Counted from the stretch's first letter, positions 54,881 to 63,969 are shown. The stretch: DNA of 64,000 bases from Nostoc favosum CHAB5714 (GCF_020829495.1 NZ_JAIVFQ010000011.1:62001-126000); one strand, 5' to 3'. The notes: generated by a model from the letters alone, not told the origin. Made by a program: numbers and translations.

Positions 54881-54988
54881 AAACACGGAGGACAACTAAT
54901 TTGTAAATCTGAGGTGGGTAGTGGTACAGAATTCATCATTTCTCTTCCGATTCAAAAGCAGCATTTACCCGAAAATGCTCAACTCTAA
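54881..54988 (+). pseudogene. C-terminal fragment of a histidine kinase
   Basis: From 54881 the + frame reads KHGGQLICKSEVGSGTEFII, SLPIQKQHLPENAQL and stop at 54988. This is the last piece of a kinase ATPase domain (the HGG-x-L-x-C-S and GSGTEFIISLPI signature). It starts exactly at the edge of the IS605-type remnant and its last 24 bases overlap the end of the glutaminase gene on the other strand. Confidence 0.8.
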
Positions 54989-55879
54989 CTTTTGCGATAA
55001 AGCCTCAACAAAGGCAAGCCCCACTACCGGATTTCCTACCGTATCCAAGGTGGGACTGTAGCAAGCGATCGCTCCCTCACCTGGTACTATTGCTACAAGT
55101 CCACCACCAATCCCTGATTTCATCGGTAAACCAACTCTGACTGCAAACTGGGCAGAAGCTTCATATAACCCACAAGTTAACATCACAGCATTGACAATCC
55201 GGCGATTTTGTGGTGATAAATAGCCATTTTCACAAGCTAAGAGTTTTCCTAACAGGGCTAAATCTTCAACTCGCCCAGAGATACAGCATATTTGCTCGTA
55301 TGTGTCAAGTGCGGTTTCTGGATTTTCTAGATGACTTGTTTCGGCGAGATAGTTTGCGATCGCTTCATTGGTTGTTGAACGGGTTAATCGCACTGAAGCC
55401 AGCATTATCTCATCTAACCTTAGTTGGCAACCTGCTAATTGGTTGAGCCATTGACAAAATAACAAAGTGCGATCGCTTGCGTCCTTTCCTGTTAATTTAT
55501 CAGCTAGAGTAATTGCCCCACTATTAATCATCGGATTGCGAGGATAGCCGCGATCGGCAACCAACTGCTCTAAAGAATTGAAGGGTGCATCCGATGGTTC
55601 CACCCCAACCCACCGAAAAACCGTTTCTGCGCCAAAGTGTTCTAGCAGATAAAGTAAGGAAAATGTCTTAATAACACTCATTAGCGGGAACATACAAGCT
55701 GTATCCCCAAAGCTGATAGTTTTTCCCGATTTGCAGCAGATATGAACTGCAAACCAACCAGGATTAGCTTTAGCTAATTGCGGAATGCGATCGGCAACTT
55801 GTCCCTGTTTAGCCTGAATTTTAGCTAGTTGCACCCAGGCTAATAAGTCTGTAGTGGTTAGTTTGTCAAGTCCTTTCAA
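54965..55879 (-). CDS. glsA: Glutaminase
   Basis: Serine-dependent-type glutaminase converting glutamine to glutamate and ammonia. The 304-residue protein belongs to the GlsA/beta-lactamase-like fold: SVIK (Ser68-Lys71), NPMINSGAI, TRSTTNEAIANYL, and the Tyr in GLYEASAQFAV with SGIGGGLVAIVPGEGAIACYSP. Length is normal. The 3' end overlaps a kinase fragment. It is isolated between mobile-element debris. Confidence 0.93.
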   Translation of the reverse strand: MKGLDKLTTTDLLAWVQLAKIQAKQGQVADRIPQLAKANPGWFAVHICCKSGKTISFGDTACMFPLMSVIKTFSLLYLLEHFGAETVFRWVGVEPSDAPFNSLEQLVADRGYPRNPMINSGAITLADKLTGKDASDRTLLFCQWLNQLAGCQLRLDEIMLASVRLTRSTTNEAIANYLAETSHLENPETALDTYEQICCISGRVEDLALLGKLLACENGYLSPQNRRIVNAVMLTCGLYEASAQFAVRVGLPMKSGIGGGLVAIVPGEGAIACYSPTLDTVGNPVVGLAFVEALSQKLELSIFG

Positions 55880-56053
55880 AGTGTAAATTTTCTAAAAGTT
55901 TATGTATTAAATAGCAACTAACAGTGTAGTATGAGGCTTGTCAAGGCTTTGTAATAGCGGAAAAACATTTATAAGCTGCGAAATCTTTTTGAAAGTTATT
56001 GATATTAAAAGACAATATCAAGTTCAATCGGAACAAGCTTAGGAATATTAAAT

Positions 56054-56310
56054 TTACGCGATGTGCAACTTAATATCCTGAACTCACTTCCATTCCTTTT
56101 TCCTTGGAAGAAAGAGGCTTCTACAACACTTTGCAAGTAAATGAAGTACACCCCTCCCCAACCCTCCCCGATGTATTGGGGAGGATGCGCGAGTGCGCGG
56201 GTAGGGTTTTTTCTACCTCATAAACTTGAAATCTGCTGTAGTTCTCCCCATTCCTTACAAGGGTTGGGGGCTGGGGGGGTAGTTTTGAGTATAAGTTGCA
56301 CATGGCGTAA
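56054..56310. mobile_element. Small inverted-repeat element (copy 1)
   Basis: Ends TTACGCGATGTGCAACTTA (56054-56072) and TAAGTTGCACATGGCGTAA (56292-56310) are inverted repeats of 19 bp with one mismatch, giving a 257-bp element without coding capacity. Its interior has GC-rich pieces CCCCTCCCCAACCC. TA at each end suggests the TA target duplication of IS630/Tc1-type elements (inference). A shorter relative lies at 57726-57872. Confidence 0.8.
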
Positions 56311-56375
56311 GTTGATCTGCCAGAACAAAAGCATTGTGAAACAAAATCAATTTAACGCTCAAGGAGGAAAAACTT

Positions 56376-56963
56376 GTGAAACCTAATTTAAACAAGCGTA
56401 CAGCGATCGCAGTTGGCTTCGTTGGCTCGCTGTTATGGGGAGCAACTTGCGTTCTAGAAAATCAAAATGCTATTGCACAAGTAGGGGGATTCTTTATAAT
56501 AAACGAACTATCCAACAAGTGCATTGATGTAGTTGGAGATCCTGGCACAGCGAATCGTGCGCGATTGGCACTTTTTGATTGCGAACTATCTGGATTTACC
56601 GGTTCCGGTAGAATCACAGATCAAAAATGGGAATTTCTTCGTGGTGGATTTCTCAGAAATAAATTATCCAACAAATGCATTGATGTAGTTGGAAATCCTG
56701 GCACAGCGAATCGTGCGCCATTGGAACTTTTTGATTGCGAACTATCTGGATTCACCGGTTCAGGTAATACCACAGACCAGAGGTGGGAATACATTGGTGC
56801 AGGATTTCTCAGAAATGGATTATCCAACAAATGCATTGATGTAGTTGGAAATCCTGGCACAGTTAATGGTGCGCGATTGGAACTTTTTGATTGCGAACTA
56901 TCTGGATTCACCGGAACCGGTGCCAGATCAGATCAGAGGTGGCGGTTGCAACCAAGTCTTTAA
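56376..56963 (+). CDS. Secreted ricin-B-like trefoil protein with three repeats
   Basis: The start is GTG 56376, preceded by AAGGAGG (56361-56367). After a signal peptide (about 1-36) the 195-residue protein has three nearly identical repeats of about 51-53 residues, each with SNKCIDVVGNPGT, ELFDCELSGFTG and a DQ(R/K)W-x-(F/Y/L) end. This is the ricin-type beta-trefoil form (the QxW motif as DQRW), suggesting carbohydrate binding. The DNA of the repeats is nearly as alike as the protein, so the triplication is recent. It has no enzymatic domain. Confidence 0.85.
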   Translation: MKPNLNKRTAIAVGFVGSLLWGATCVLENQNAIAQVGGFFIINELSNKCIDVVGDPGTANRARLALFDCELSGFTGSGRITDQKWEFLRGGFLRNKLSNKCIDVVGNPGTANRAPLELFDCELSGFTGSGNTTDQRWEYIGAGFLRNGLSNKCIDVVGNPGTVNGARLELFDCELSGFTGTGARSDQRWRLQPSL

Positions 56964-57257
56964 GAATACTGCTTGAGTGGAACCGGATGAGTTGCCCAGA
57001 GCTAAGGTAGATGATTTCGTAAATTCGTAGGGAAAAAATTACTACTTATTAAATCTCTGCGTATTTACCGTTCCCCTACCAGGAAGCAAGCTACGCATAG
57101 CGTCTTTGACTGGAGAAGTTCTTATCTAAGAGGATGTTTTAAAAGTATTTTTGGTAACATCAAAGTACAGGTAAAATCAAAAATACCCTCATCAGCCAGA
57201 ACATTCTATATGTAAAGTTAAAAACTGGCTAGCTTTGAGAACTGCCAGTTTTTAACT

Positions 57258-57446
57258 TTAAACTTGTTGGCGTTTTAACTCTTGTATCAATACTTGGCAG
57301 CGCTTGCTAGCTTCTCTTGCCTGTTGCCTAAACTGTTTGGCTTGCTCTTGATTAGTTAAATACACTTCAGATGCTTTTTGCCTGAGTTCAACAGCTTGTT
57401 TACTGAGTTCCTTAATACGAGTCTTTAATTCTTCAATTGTTTTCAT
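57258..57446 (-). CDS. Small coiled-coil protein B
   Basis: The 62-residue protein reads MKTIEELKTRIKELSKQAVE followed by LRQKASEVYLTNQEQAKQF and QAREASKRCQVLIQELKRQQ. It is almost all helix with heptad pattern. Its start overlaps the stop of the next gene by 4 bases (57443-57446), and CAGGAG stands before it. Function unknown; no family recognised. Confidence 0.65.
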   Translation of the reverse strand: MKTIEELKTRIKELSKQAVELRQKASEVYLTNQEQAKQFRQQAREASKRCQVLIQELKRQQV

Positions 57447-57643
57447 CTTTGCTCCTGTTCTGAAATCACAATTTCCAAATTTTCTGCTTCTTCATAAAGT
57501 CTATCTGCTCTACTAGCCAGCAAGCTAGCATCATCAAAATCATTGTTTGCTATTGCTCTGTCATGAGCTTCGTACAACTTATCAATGATTTCTTGTAATT
57601 GTGCGTAAGCTTGTAATAATACATTTCGTGTTTCTGACTTCAT
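57443..57643 (-). CDS. Small coiled-coil protein A
   Basis: The 66-residue protein reads MKSETRNVLLQAYAQLQEII and ends DRLYEEAENLEIVISEQEQR; it is helical and acidic. It is the first of a two-gene operon with the basic coiled-coil protein at 57258-57446, overlapping by 4 bases. An acidic/basic pair of small coupled genes may form a complex (inference). No family recognised. Confidence 0.65.
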   Translation of the reverse strand: MKSETRNVLLQAYAQLQEIIDKLYEAHDRAIANNDFDDASLLASRADRLYEEAENLEIVISEQEQR

Positions 57644-57725
57644 ATTTACTGGTTAAATATCTAATTCTCCTGGAATTAAACTTCGGTTTAGTTTTGTCTA
57701 AGTCTTTAGTAGCAACACACGGGAA

Positions 57726-57872
57726 TATATCGCGCGGTGTGCAACTTTCTCTCAAACCTAACCCCCAACCCCTTCCCTAAGAGGGAAGGGGAGCAAGACT
57801 TAAAGCCTCTCTCCGCTTCGGGGAGAGGAATGGAAGTGGGGTTTTAAGAATAGGTTGCACATCGCGTTATAT
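57726..57872. mobile_element. Small inverted-repeat element (copy 2)
   Basis: CGCGCGGTGTGCAACTT (57731-57747) and AGGTTGCACATCGCGTTATA (57852-57871) pair as inverted ends with some mismatches, framed by ATATAT/TATAT. Length is about 147 bp. The interior includes CCCCTTCCCT with AGGGAAGGGG (about 57769-57791), a strong hairpin. Same end type as 56054-56310. Confidence 0.7.
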
Positions 57873-57938
57873 CATTATTTTTCATCAGTTTATTTCAGAA
57901 AATTGCTATAAACATCCTCTAAAAGTAAAGTATATTTT

Positions 57939-59456
57939 ATGATTCCCCGTGTCAGAGCGCCAGAATTACCGCAAAATTACTCTTGGCTCAACACCGAAAA
58001 ACCCTTGTCTCTTAAACAACTCAAGGGTAGAGTCGTAATTTTAGACTTTTGGACATATTGCTGTGTCAATTGTCTGCATATTCTGCCAAACCTGAAATAT
58101 TTAGAACAAAAATATAAAGATAGTCTTACTGTTATCGGCGTTCACTCCGCCAAATTTGAGAACGAAAAAGAAACAGAAAATATTCGTCAAGCTATCCTGC
58201 GCTACGACATTGAACACCCAGTTGTAGTTGACAGCAATTTTCGAGTTTGGGAAGAGTATGCTGTGCGTGCTTGGCCTACGTTAATAATTATTGATCCAGA
58301 AGGTTACGTGATAGGCCAGATTTCTGGTGAAGGAAACCGTGACACTTTAGACGAGTTGATTCAGAAGGTAATTCAGCAACACCAACACAAAGGCACAATT
58401 AATTTCCAAGAAATCAGCTTGACTTTAGAAAAACAGTGCCAACCATTAATCACACCCCTAGCTTTTCCTGGTAAAGTTCTAGCTACTCCAACGGGTTTAT
58501 TCATCGCTGACTCTGGACATCATCGCCTAATTATGAGTAGCTTTGATGGGGAAATTTTACACTTGATTGGTACTGGAAAATCTGGCTTAACTGATGGTGC
58601 TTTTAACGAAGCGCAATTTTTTGCACCACAGGGAATGGCTTTTGATGCCGAAAATCAAATTCTTTATGTTGCTGATACAGAAAATCATACACTGCGGCGA
58701 GTTGATTTAAAGCACCAAGTGGTGGAAGCGATCGCAGGAACTGGTGAACAAAGCCGCAATATCCGTCCTCATGGCGGTGCTGGTTTAGAAACTGCGCTAA
58801 ATTCCCCTTGGGATTTAGTCAAAGTGGGAAATACCTTATTTATTGCAATGGCTGGGCCTCATCAAATTTGGGAAATGGATTTAGAAACTAGTATTGTGAA
58901 AACTTATGCTGGTACTGGTGCAGAAGCTTGCGTTGATGGTTCACTTACTGAATCTGCCTTTGCTCAACCTAGCGGTATCAGCACAGATGGGAATGAATTA
59001 TATATTGCTGACAGTGAAGTTAGTTCAATTCGTAGTGTTGGAATTGTAGAACCGTATCAAGTGCGAACCGTTTGTGGTAGTGGGGGTTTGTTTGGTTTTG
59101 GCGATGTAGACGCACAAGGTGAAGATGTCCGTTTGCAGCACTGTTTAGGAGTGGAATACGCTGAAAATTTTCTGTGGGTAGCAGATACCTATAACCATAA
59201 GATTAAATTAGTGAGTCCTACTACAGGGAATTGTCAAACAGTTTTAGGAGATGGTACTAGTGGCTTACAAGATGGCCAGGGTAAAAACACTCGGTTTTTT
59301 GAACCTTCGGGATTGAGTGCGATCGCTTCTTTTTTATATATTGCTGATACCAATAATCATGCCATCCGCCGCGTGGATTTGAATGCTCTTGAGGTGACAA
59401 CACTAAAGTTTCTTGGATTATGTGCGCCAGATGTTTGTATTCCGCCAAATTTATAA
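57939..59456 (+). CDS. Thioredoxin-like domain fused to NHL-repeat propeller
   Basis: The 505-residue protein starts with a thioredoxin-like domain (1-150) with CCVNC (41-45) in LDFWTYCCVNCLHILPNLKYL and AWPTLIIIDP. From about 165 to 490 there are about five NHL-type blades of the form GLFIADSGHHRL, VADTENHTLRRVDL, WVADTYNHKIKL, LYIADTNNHAIRRVDL. The design matches NHLRC2-like proteins. The role in cyanobacteria is uncertain; redox signalling is possible. ATG 57939 lies about 66 bases after the inverted-repeat element. Confidence 0.9.
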   Translation: MIPRVRAPELPQNYSWLNTEKPLSLKQLKGRVVILDFWTYCCVNCLHILPNLKYLEQKYKDSLTVIGVHSAKFENEKETENIRQAILRYDIEHPVVVDSNFRVWEEYAVRAWPTLIIIDPEGYVIGQISGEGNRDTLDELIQKVIQQHQHKGTINFQEISLTLEKQCQPLITPLAFPGKVLATPTGLFIADSGHHRLIMSSFDGEILHLIGTGKSGLTDGAFNEAQFFAPQGMAFDAENQILYVADTENHTLRRVDLKHQVVEAIAGTGEQSRNIRPHGGAGLETALNSPWDLVKVGNTLFIAMAGPHQIWEMDLETSIVKTYAGTGAEACVDGSLTESAFAQPSGISTDGNELYIADSEVSSIRSVGIVEPYQVRTVCGSGGLFGFGDVDAQGEDVRLQHCLGVEYAENFLWVADTYNHKIKLVSPTTGNCQTVLGDGTSGLQDGQGKNTRFFEPSGLSAIASFLYIADTNNHAIRRVDLNALEVTTLKFLGLCAPDVCIPPNL

Positions 59457-59487
59457 AATCATCTGAGCCTTACCCGCATCTATGAAT

Positions 59488-60294
59488 TTATTTATCAGAT
59501 ATATAGATTTTCAGTTGAATACTTTCTTTCAAGCTGCTAAGGTAAGTTATCAATGCATAAATAAAAATCACAATTCCTGTCATTTCCAAAAACTCTTCAA
59601 TAACTATACCAATTACCGTTATGAAACTGCGCCGACTAAAATAGTCTATCAAAAGCCCACCTATCATTTCCATACCTAATGTTCCACTCACATAAACAAC
59701 TGCGGCAATCAAAAATAAATACCGAGTTTTAGAAGGTAAATCGAGCCAAAATTTTAGATATTTAAATGCAAAAAATGCTACTAAAATAGCACCAGGAATA
59801 ACCCAGGTTTGGAAAAATATAGGATTGAGATTAAGTGATTGTCGTAATGATGGAATGATAAAAATCTCGTGAAAACTAAATGCTTCATCCAAACTCAAAT
59901 ATACAAATATAAAATATAGAGTTTTCCAGTAAGAGAAATGACGGTCTTTCCTATTAATAACAGTAATTACTTTAAGTAATCCCGAACAAAATAATAGAGA
60001 AAATGCGGAATACCAAGCAGGAATATTCAATTCTCTATCAAGGCTAAATAGTTCGTAAAACCATTGGCTAGCTGGGAAGGGAAACTCTGAGAGCCAGAAA
60101 TAGCTACTTAAAACGCCTGCGAAGGTGAGGCTGATAACTATGAGTATTAAACGTCGAGCAATTGTTTTAGCACAGAGATGAATTGGTAACTCTACACTAG
60201 AGCTTGATACTTGCCGCATACTAATATTGAGTAATTTCCTTTGTGTAAAACAATTGGTGAAAAACAATCTCATACCCGTAAATGATATGAGCAA
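59488..60294 (-). CDS. Hypothetical multi-spanning membrane protein
   Basis: The protein of 243-268 residues (natural start probably ATG 60219, MRQVSSSSVE) has about six membrane helices, among them LILIVISLTFAGVLSSYFWL, GAILVAFFAFKYLKFW and LFLIAAVVYVSGTLGM. A conserved-looking segment is LYFIFVYLSLDEAFSFHEIF. It shows Glu/His within or near the membrane (SLDEAFSFHE), which may bind metal or substrate. I do not recognise a family. The gene ends about 30 bases from the Trx-NHL gene, convergent. Confidence 0.75.
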   Translation of the reverse strand: MLISFTGMRLFFTNCFTQRKLLNISMRQVSSSSVELPIHLCAKTIARRLILIVISLTFAGVLSSYFWLSEFPFPASQWFYELFSLDRELNIPAWYSAFSLLFCSGLLKVITVINRKDRHFSYWKTLYFIFVYLSLDEAFSFHEIFIIPSLRQSLNLNPIFFQTWVIPGAILVAFFAFKYLKFWLDLPSKTRYLFLIAAVVYVSGTLGMEMIGGLLIDYFSRRSFITVIGIVIEEFLEMTGIVIFIYALITYLSSLKESIQLKIYISDK

Positions 60295-60701
60295 AATGTT
60301 ACAGAACTTTCACTAATAAAAACTTAGATTTGTGAATGGAATTGCTAGTTTACTACATTAAATCTACATTAAATCTATATTAATACTTTCCGCCACGCTA
60401 GACGTAGCTTGCTTCCCTCTAAAGGTACGCCCAAAGAGCGACCCTAAGAGAGATAGAGCATTGTTAGCGAGTCATACACTTAAGGATTTGCTAACGCTAC
60501 GCGAACGGCGCGAATATTTTGGTGAAGTTTACAGCAGATTTAAGCTTGGTTCAGTACACAAGCTAGGTTCCAAAGTAAGATATAAAGCCTGTTTTGCTCC
60601 TGAATTATGCTGTATTAATTGACTTAGACGAGTTCAGAAGCCCAACTAAAAGAATTCCGCGCTTTACTTAAAGAACGGGGAATTAATAATCCAGAGCAAT
60701 T
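60295..60701. other. Non-coding stretch with dispersed repeats
   Basis: About 405 bases, AT-rich left part and a repeat-rich right part (GACGTAGCTTGCTTCCCTC around 60401; GCTAACGCTACGCGAACGGC around 60489). No gene-like frame is present. Confidence 0.5.
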
Positions 60702-61742
60702 GTGACCGAATTTAATTTACAAATCCAAGAAAATAGCGATGGCTTTGCCAACGCCAAGGGCGAACGCTTGTCAACTCCGCTAGAGGATGCAGCGTCTAGC
60801 TTACTTCCCTTCAGGGATACGATACACTGCGTCAACACTAAAGGCAATGATCGCCTTGACCGTTACCTTTCCCAAGAATTACCAGACTTATCCCGTTCCC
60901 GCATCCAACAGTTAATCGAACAGGGTAATGTCCAACTTAACGACAAAGTTTGCACATCTAAGAAGATCAATGTCAAGTTAGGCGATCGCATCACTGTCAA
61001 AATACCAGAAGCGCAACCTTTAGAACTCCTTGCAGAAGATATCCCCTTAGATATCCTCTACGAAGACGACCAGCTACTCATTCTCAACAAACCCGCAGGC
61101 TTAGTTGTCCATCCTGCACCTGGTCATCCAGATGGCACTTTGGTAAATGCTCTATTGGCACATTGCCCCAATTTACCAGGAATTGGTGGATTCCAACGTC
61201 CGGGAATTGTCCATCGATTGGATAAAGATACAACGGGGGCGATCGCGATCGCTAAAACAGAAGTTGCCCATCATCACCTACAAGCACAACTCAAAGCTAA
61301 AACCGCACGCAGAGAATACTTGGGCGTAGTTTACGGTGCGCCAAAAGTTGAAAGTGGCAGAATTGACTTGCCCATTGGTCGCCATCCGCAAGACCGCAAA
61401 AAAATGGCTATTATGCCTGTTGAACAAGGCGGACGAGCCGCCGTCACTCATTGGCAAGTACTAGAACGCCTCGGTAATTTCACCTTAATCCACTTCCAAC
61501 TGGAAACTGGACGCACCCATCAAATTCGAGTCCACAGCGCCAAAATGGGTCATCCCATTGTCGGCGACCCAGTTTATGGTTCTGGTCATTCAGTGGGGGT
61601 AAATTTGCCCGGCCAAGCACTGCACGCTTGGCGACTAAAATTGCAGCATCCCATATCTGGAGAGTTGATTGAGGTGACAGCAAACCCTCCCAGCCATTTT
61701 ACAAAACTTTTAGAGATGTTAAAAAGACGAATTGCACTTTAG
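60702..61742 (+). CDS. RluA-family pseudouridine synthase
   Basis: GTG start 60702. The 346-residue protein has an S4 RNA-binding domain (about 51-105: NDRLDRYLSQELPDLSRSRI) and a catalytic pseudouridine synthase domain with the RluA motif GIVHRLDKDTTG (Asp174 is the catalytic Asp) and GRTHQIRVH. It is closest in form to RluD, which modifies helix 69 of 23S rRNA; substrate is inferred. Residues about 14-42 before the S4 domain are encoded by dispersed repeats (60738-60830), an in-frame insertion relative to what I expect for this family. Confidence 0.93.
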   Translation: MTEFNLQIQENSDGFANAKGERLSTPLEDAASSLLPFRDTIHCVNTKGNDRLDRYLSQELPDLSRSRIQQLIEQGNVQLNDKVCTSKKINVKLGDRITVKIPEAQPLELLAEDIPLDILYEDDQLLILNKPAGLVVHPAPGHPDGTLVNALLAHCPNLPGIGGFQRPGIVHRLDKDTTGAIAIAKTEVAHHHLQAQLKAKTARREYLGVVYGAPKVESGRIDLPIGRHPQDRKKMAIMPVEQGGRAAVTHWQVLERLGNFTLIHFQLETGRTHQIRVHSAKMGHPIVGDPVYGSGHSVGVNLPGQALHAWRLKLQHPISGELIEVTANPPSHFTKLLEMLKRRIAL

Positions 61743-61855
61743 CTCATCCCACATCTGAAAACAGAGCCATTTCGGGACTTCCAACTAAAAAAATATCCTA
61801 TCGCGGTGTAGGCAGGGGGAGGTGAGGGAGTGAGGGACAAGGAGAATTAGAGACT

Positions 61856-62023
61856 GATTCATCCACCTCGGAACTGGATTCATCCACCTCAGAACTGGGT
61901 TCATCCACCTCAGAACTGGATTCATCCACCTCGGAACTGGATTCATCCACCTCAGAACTGGGTTTATCCACCTCGGAACTGGATTCATCCACCTCAGAAC
62001 TGGGTTCATCCACCTCAAAGACT
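61856..62023. repeat. 21-bp tandem repeat, eight copies
   Basis: Eight units of GATTCATCCACCTCGGAACTG-type with small variation (CAGAACTGG, GGTTTATCC) fill 61856-62023. Another 21-bp array of different sequence lies at 54429-54659. The complement is open as a Ser/Glu/Val/Asp heptapeptide repeat (SSEVDEP), probably a by-product of the period. Confidence 0.95.
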
Positions 62024-62222
62024 GATTAAACGAGTTCAAATACTCATTCATCTAGCTCAAAATCTCCAATCCCCAACGCCCGTTAACAACTAGCGTGCAT
62101 CAGACATGGGATAGAGTCTGTTCCACTAGTTATACCTAAATGAAACTCCTACATAACCCAAGACTTATGCACGCTATAAAATGATTAAATGGATGTACTA
62201 GACAGCCGTCGAAGAAAAATCG

Positions 62223-62990
62223 TTATTTAATTCCTGCCAGTTGCCGATAAGGTACAGACTTTTCGATATCGATGTTGAATGACGAGATCCTTTGTGGAGT
62301 ATTGCCAGTCGCATTGACACTTTGTGCCATAGACAAGAATAGAGCTGGATCGCCTGCCTTGGGCTTTTGCTCTTGTGGAAGGAATCTGCGTACTTCGACC
62401 TGCCAAATGATTTGGGGGAAACCCAGTTTGGCACGGTGGTAAGCTTCGTATCGTGGAGATTTGATGTTGAATGGCAACTCACCCTCAGCGCGGGATGGCA
62501 GTATGCGACGGCGCTGATAAGGCACTGTAGAGTCTCCAAAATTGCTCAGGTACTCTTCAGTGTTGAGGACTTCATCAACAAAGCCTCTAATACCTTTGGT
62601 TGCGACTACAATTGACCAGGCAATTTTTTCCCGCTCACTGTATGGGTCGCGTCCTAGAACGCGCTGGATTACTTGCTCAACAAAGCGATAATTATTGTTG
62701 AGGTCGTAGAAGCTTTTCTTAAAGGTATTGGAAAGCAGCAATCCACGAATAAAGTCCCGCACTGTAATCTGTCCATTACGGAGTTGAGACTCTAAATATG
62801 TTTCGCGATCGGCAGCAAAGGCATGAAAGAAAATTTGACGATATGCTGCTTCGATCAGAAGGTCTAAATCTGACGGAGAAAGCAAATTGTCTGTAGAAAA
62901 AATTCTGGGCTGTTCATCACCCGGTACTTCGTATGCAGCTACACGCTGGTTTTGACTTGAAGGGTCGTATGTTAACAGAGGAATTGCCAC
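62223..62990 (-). CDS. cpcG: Phycobilisome rod-core linker CpcG
   Basis: CpcG joins phycocyanin rods to the allophycocyanin core. The 255-residue protein has the linker domain at the N-terminus ([17 protein letters not shown] start, then [39 protein letters not shown], and the [24 protein letters not shown] part) and a C-terminal rod-core end (ESQNRFLP-like, [16 protein letters not shown]). The length is normal for CpcG. It is an isolated member, as the usual cpc operon is not present in the window. Confidence 0.95.
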   Translation of the reverse strand: MAIPLLTYDPSSQNQRVAAYEVPGDEQPRIFSTDNLLSPSDLDLLIEAAYRQIFFHAFAADRETYLESQLRNGQITVRDFIRGLLLSNTFKKSFYDLNNNYRFVEQVIQRVLGRDPYSEREKIAWSIVVATKGIRGFVDEVLNTEEYLSNFGDSTVPYQRRRILPSRAEGELPFNIKSPRYEAYHRAKLGFPQIIWQVEVRRFLPQEQKPKAGDPALFLSMAQSVNATGNTPQRISSFNIDIEKSVPYRQLAGIK

Positions 62991-63414
62991 TCTAAAGCCT
63001 CCATATTCTTAATTAAAGTTAACAACTTTAGATCACATATTAAGGGAGTAGTTGTATCAAAACTTCAGATTCTGATAAAATTTCATGAAACTTAACTAAG
63101 GGGAATGTAACTATTCCAAAAAACAAGGATTAGCTTGTTGGACTCAACCCATAGCTAATCTATAAAGGGAGTGCGGCTTTCAGCCTAATAACTACCTAAA
63201 AAACTTTGTTCACATACTTCAGATTAGAAGATTCAGTTTCACCTTTTTGAAATAAAGCAATATTTTTTAACATGTAGCAAAAGAAATTAATGGGGAGTGG
63301 GGAGTGGGGAATGGGGAATGGTGAAAGACTTGTTGCAAGTTCTCACCTCTTGTCACCTTGTCTCCCCTGCTCCCCCTGCTCCCCCTGCTCCCCCTACTCC
63401 CTACTCCCTACTCC
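62991..63414. other. Non-coding stretch with CTCCCTACTCC repeats
   Basis: The stretch upstream of cpcG contains AT-rich sequence, then a tandem GGGGAGTGGGGAATG repeat (63293-63318) and a CTCCCCCTGCTCCCC / TACTCCCTACTCCC array (63360-63432). The right-hand array reaches into the next gene. No RNA or operator was recognised. Confidence 0.6.
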
Positions 63415-63969
63415 CTACTCCCTACTCCCTTGACCTATCCAAAATTCAAGGGGATCTATGGTTGACTTACAGTAAGGCCAGCTACGCAAAGTTGCTTCCA
63501 TCCCTGCCTCCCAATAGGGAGGTTCCAATCCCAGTCCTAAACATAAATGAGATAGGATGCTAGCAAACTGCTGATTATGACCAAAGTCTCCTAGATGGGC
63601 ATGGGCGTATTCATGGATGACTACACCAAACCAGTCTCTAGGTGCAACTCGACCAACATCTACCAGAATAGTGATTGGGTTTGTGAGAATGTTGCATAGC
63701 CCGTCGATGCCGAAGGATTGAGCTATGGGGACTGCAAAAATTTGGATGTGGCGACGCTCTTGAGCATGAAAGCACTCATGACAAAGGTCTAGATAAGTGT
63801 TGATCTGAGCGTTAACGGTGTTAATATTATCGCCGATCCAAGTACAAATGGGGATGCGATCGCGCACGTTATCGAACACATCCACCATACCCGGTTCTAG
63901 GGCAAACCCCCGTACCCGATGCAGATAATCTCGGCCACGAGTAAAAGCATCGGTCTGCTTAAGAATCAT
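63415..63969 (-). CDS. Hypothetical HExxH protein upstream of cpcG
   Basis: The 184-residue protein contains the zinc-protease-type motif VVIHEYAHAHLGDFGH (His119-Glu120-Tyr-Ala-His123), preceded by ILTNPITILVDVGRVAPRDW, and a C-terminal ILSHLCLGLGLEPPYWEAG. A helix with cysteines and His (LDLCHECFHAQERRH) lies upstream. It is probably a metal-dependent protease or a protease-like protein of cyanobacteria; no named family recognised. The final residues (IGQGSRE) are read from the CTCCCT repeat array. It lies upstream of cpcG on the same strand, 424 bases apart. Confidence 0.8.
   Translation of the reverse strand: MILKQTDAFTRGRDYLHRVRGFALEPGMVDVFDNVRDRIPICTWIGDNINTVNAQINTYLDLCHECFHAQERRHIQIFAVPIAQSFGIDGLCNILTNPITILVDVGRVAPRDWFGVVIHEYAHAHLGDFGHNQQFASILSHLCLGLGLEPPYWEAGMEATLRSWPYCKSTIDPLEFWIGQGSRE

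Noticed and set aside
61785-62051. Two minus-strand frames over the second 21-bp array
   Set aside because: Ser/Glu/Val/Asp heptapeptides arise from the repeat period, without a convincing start.
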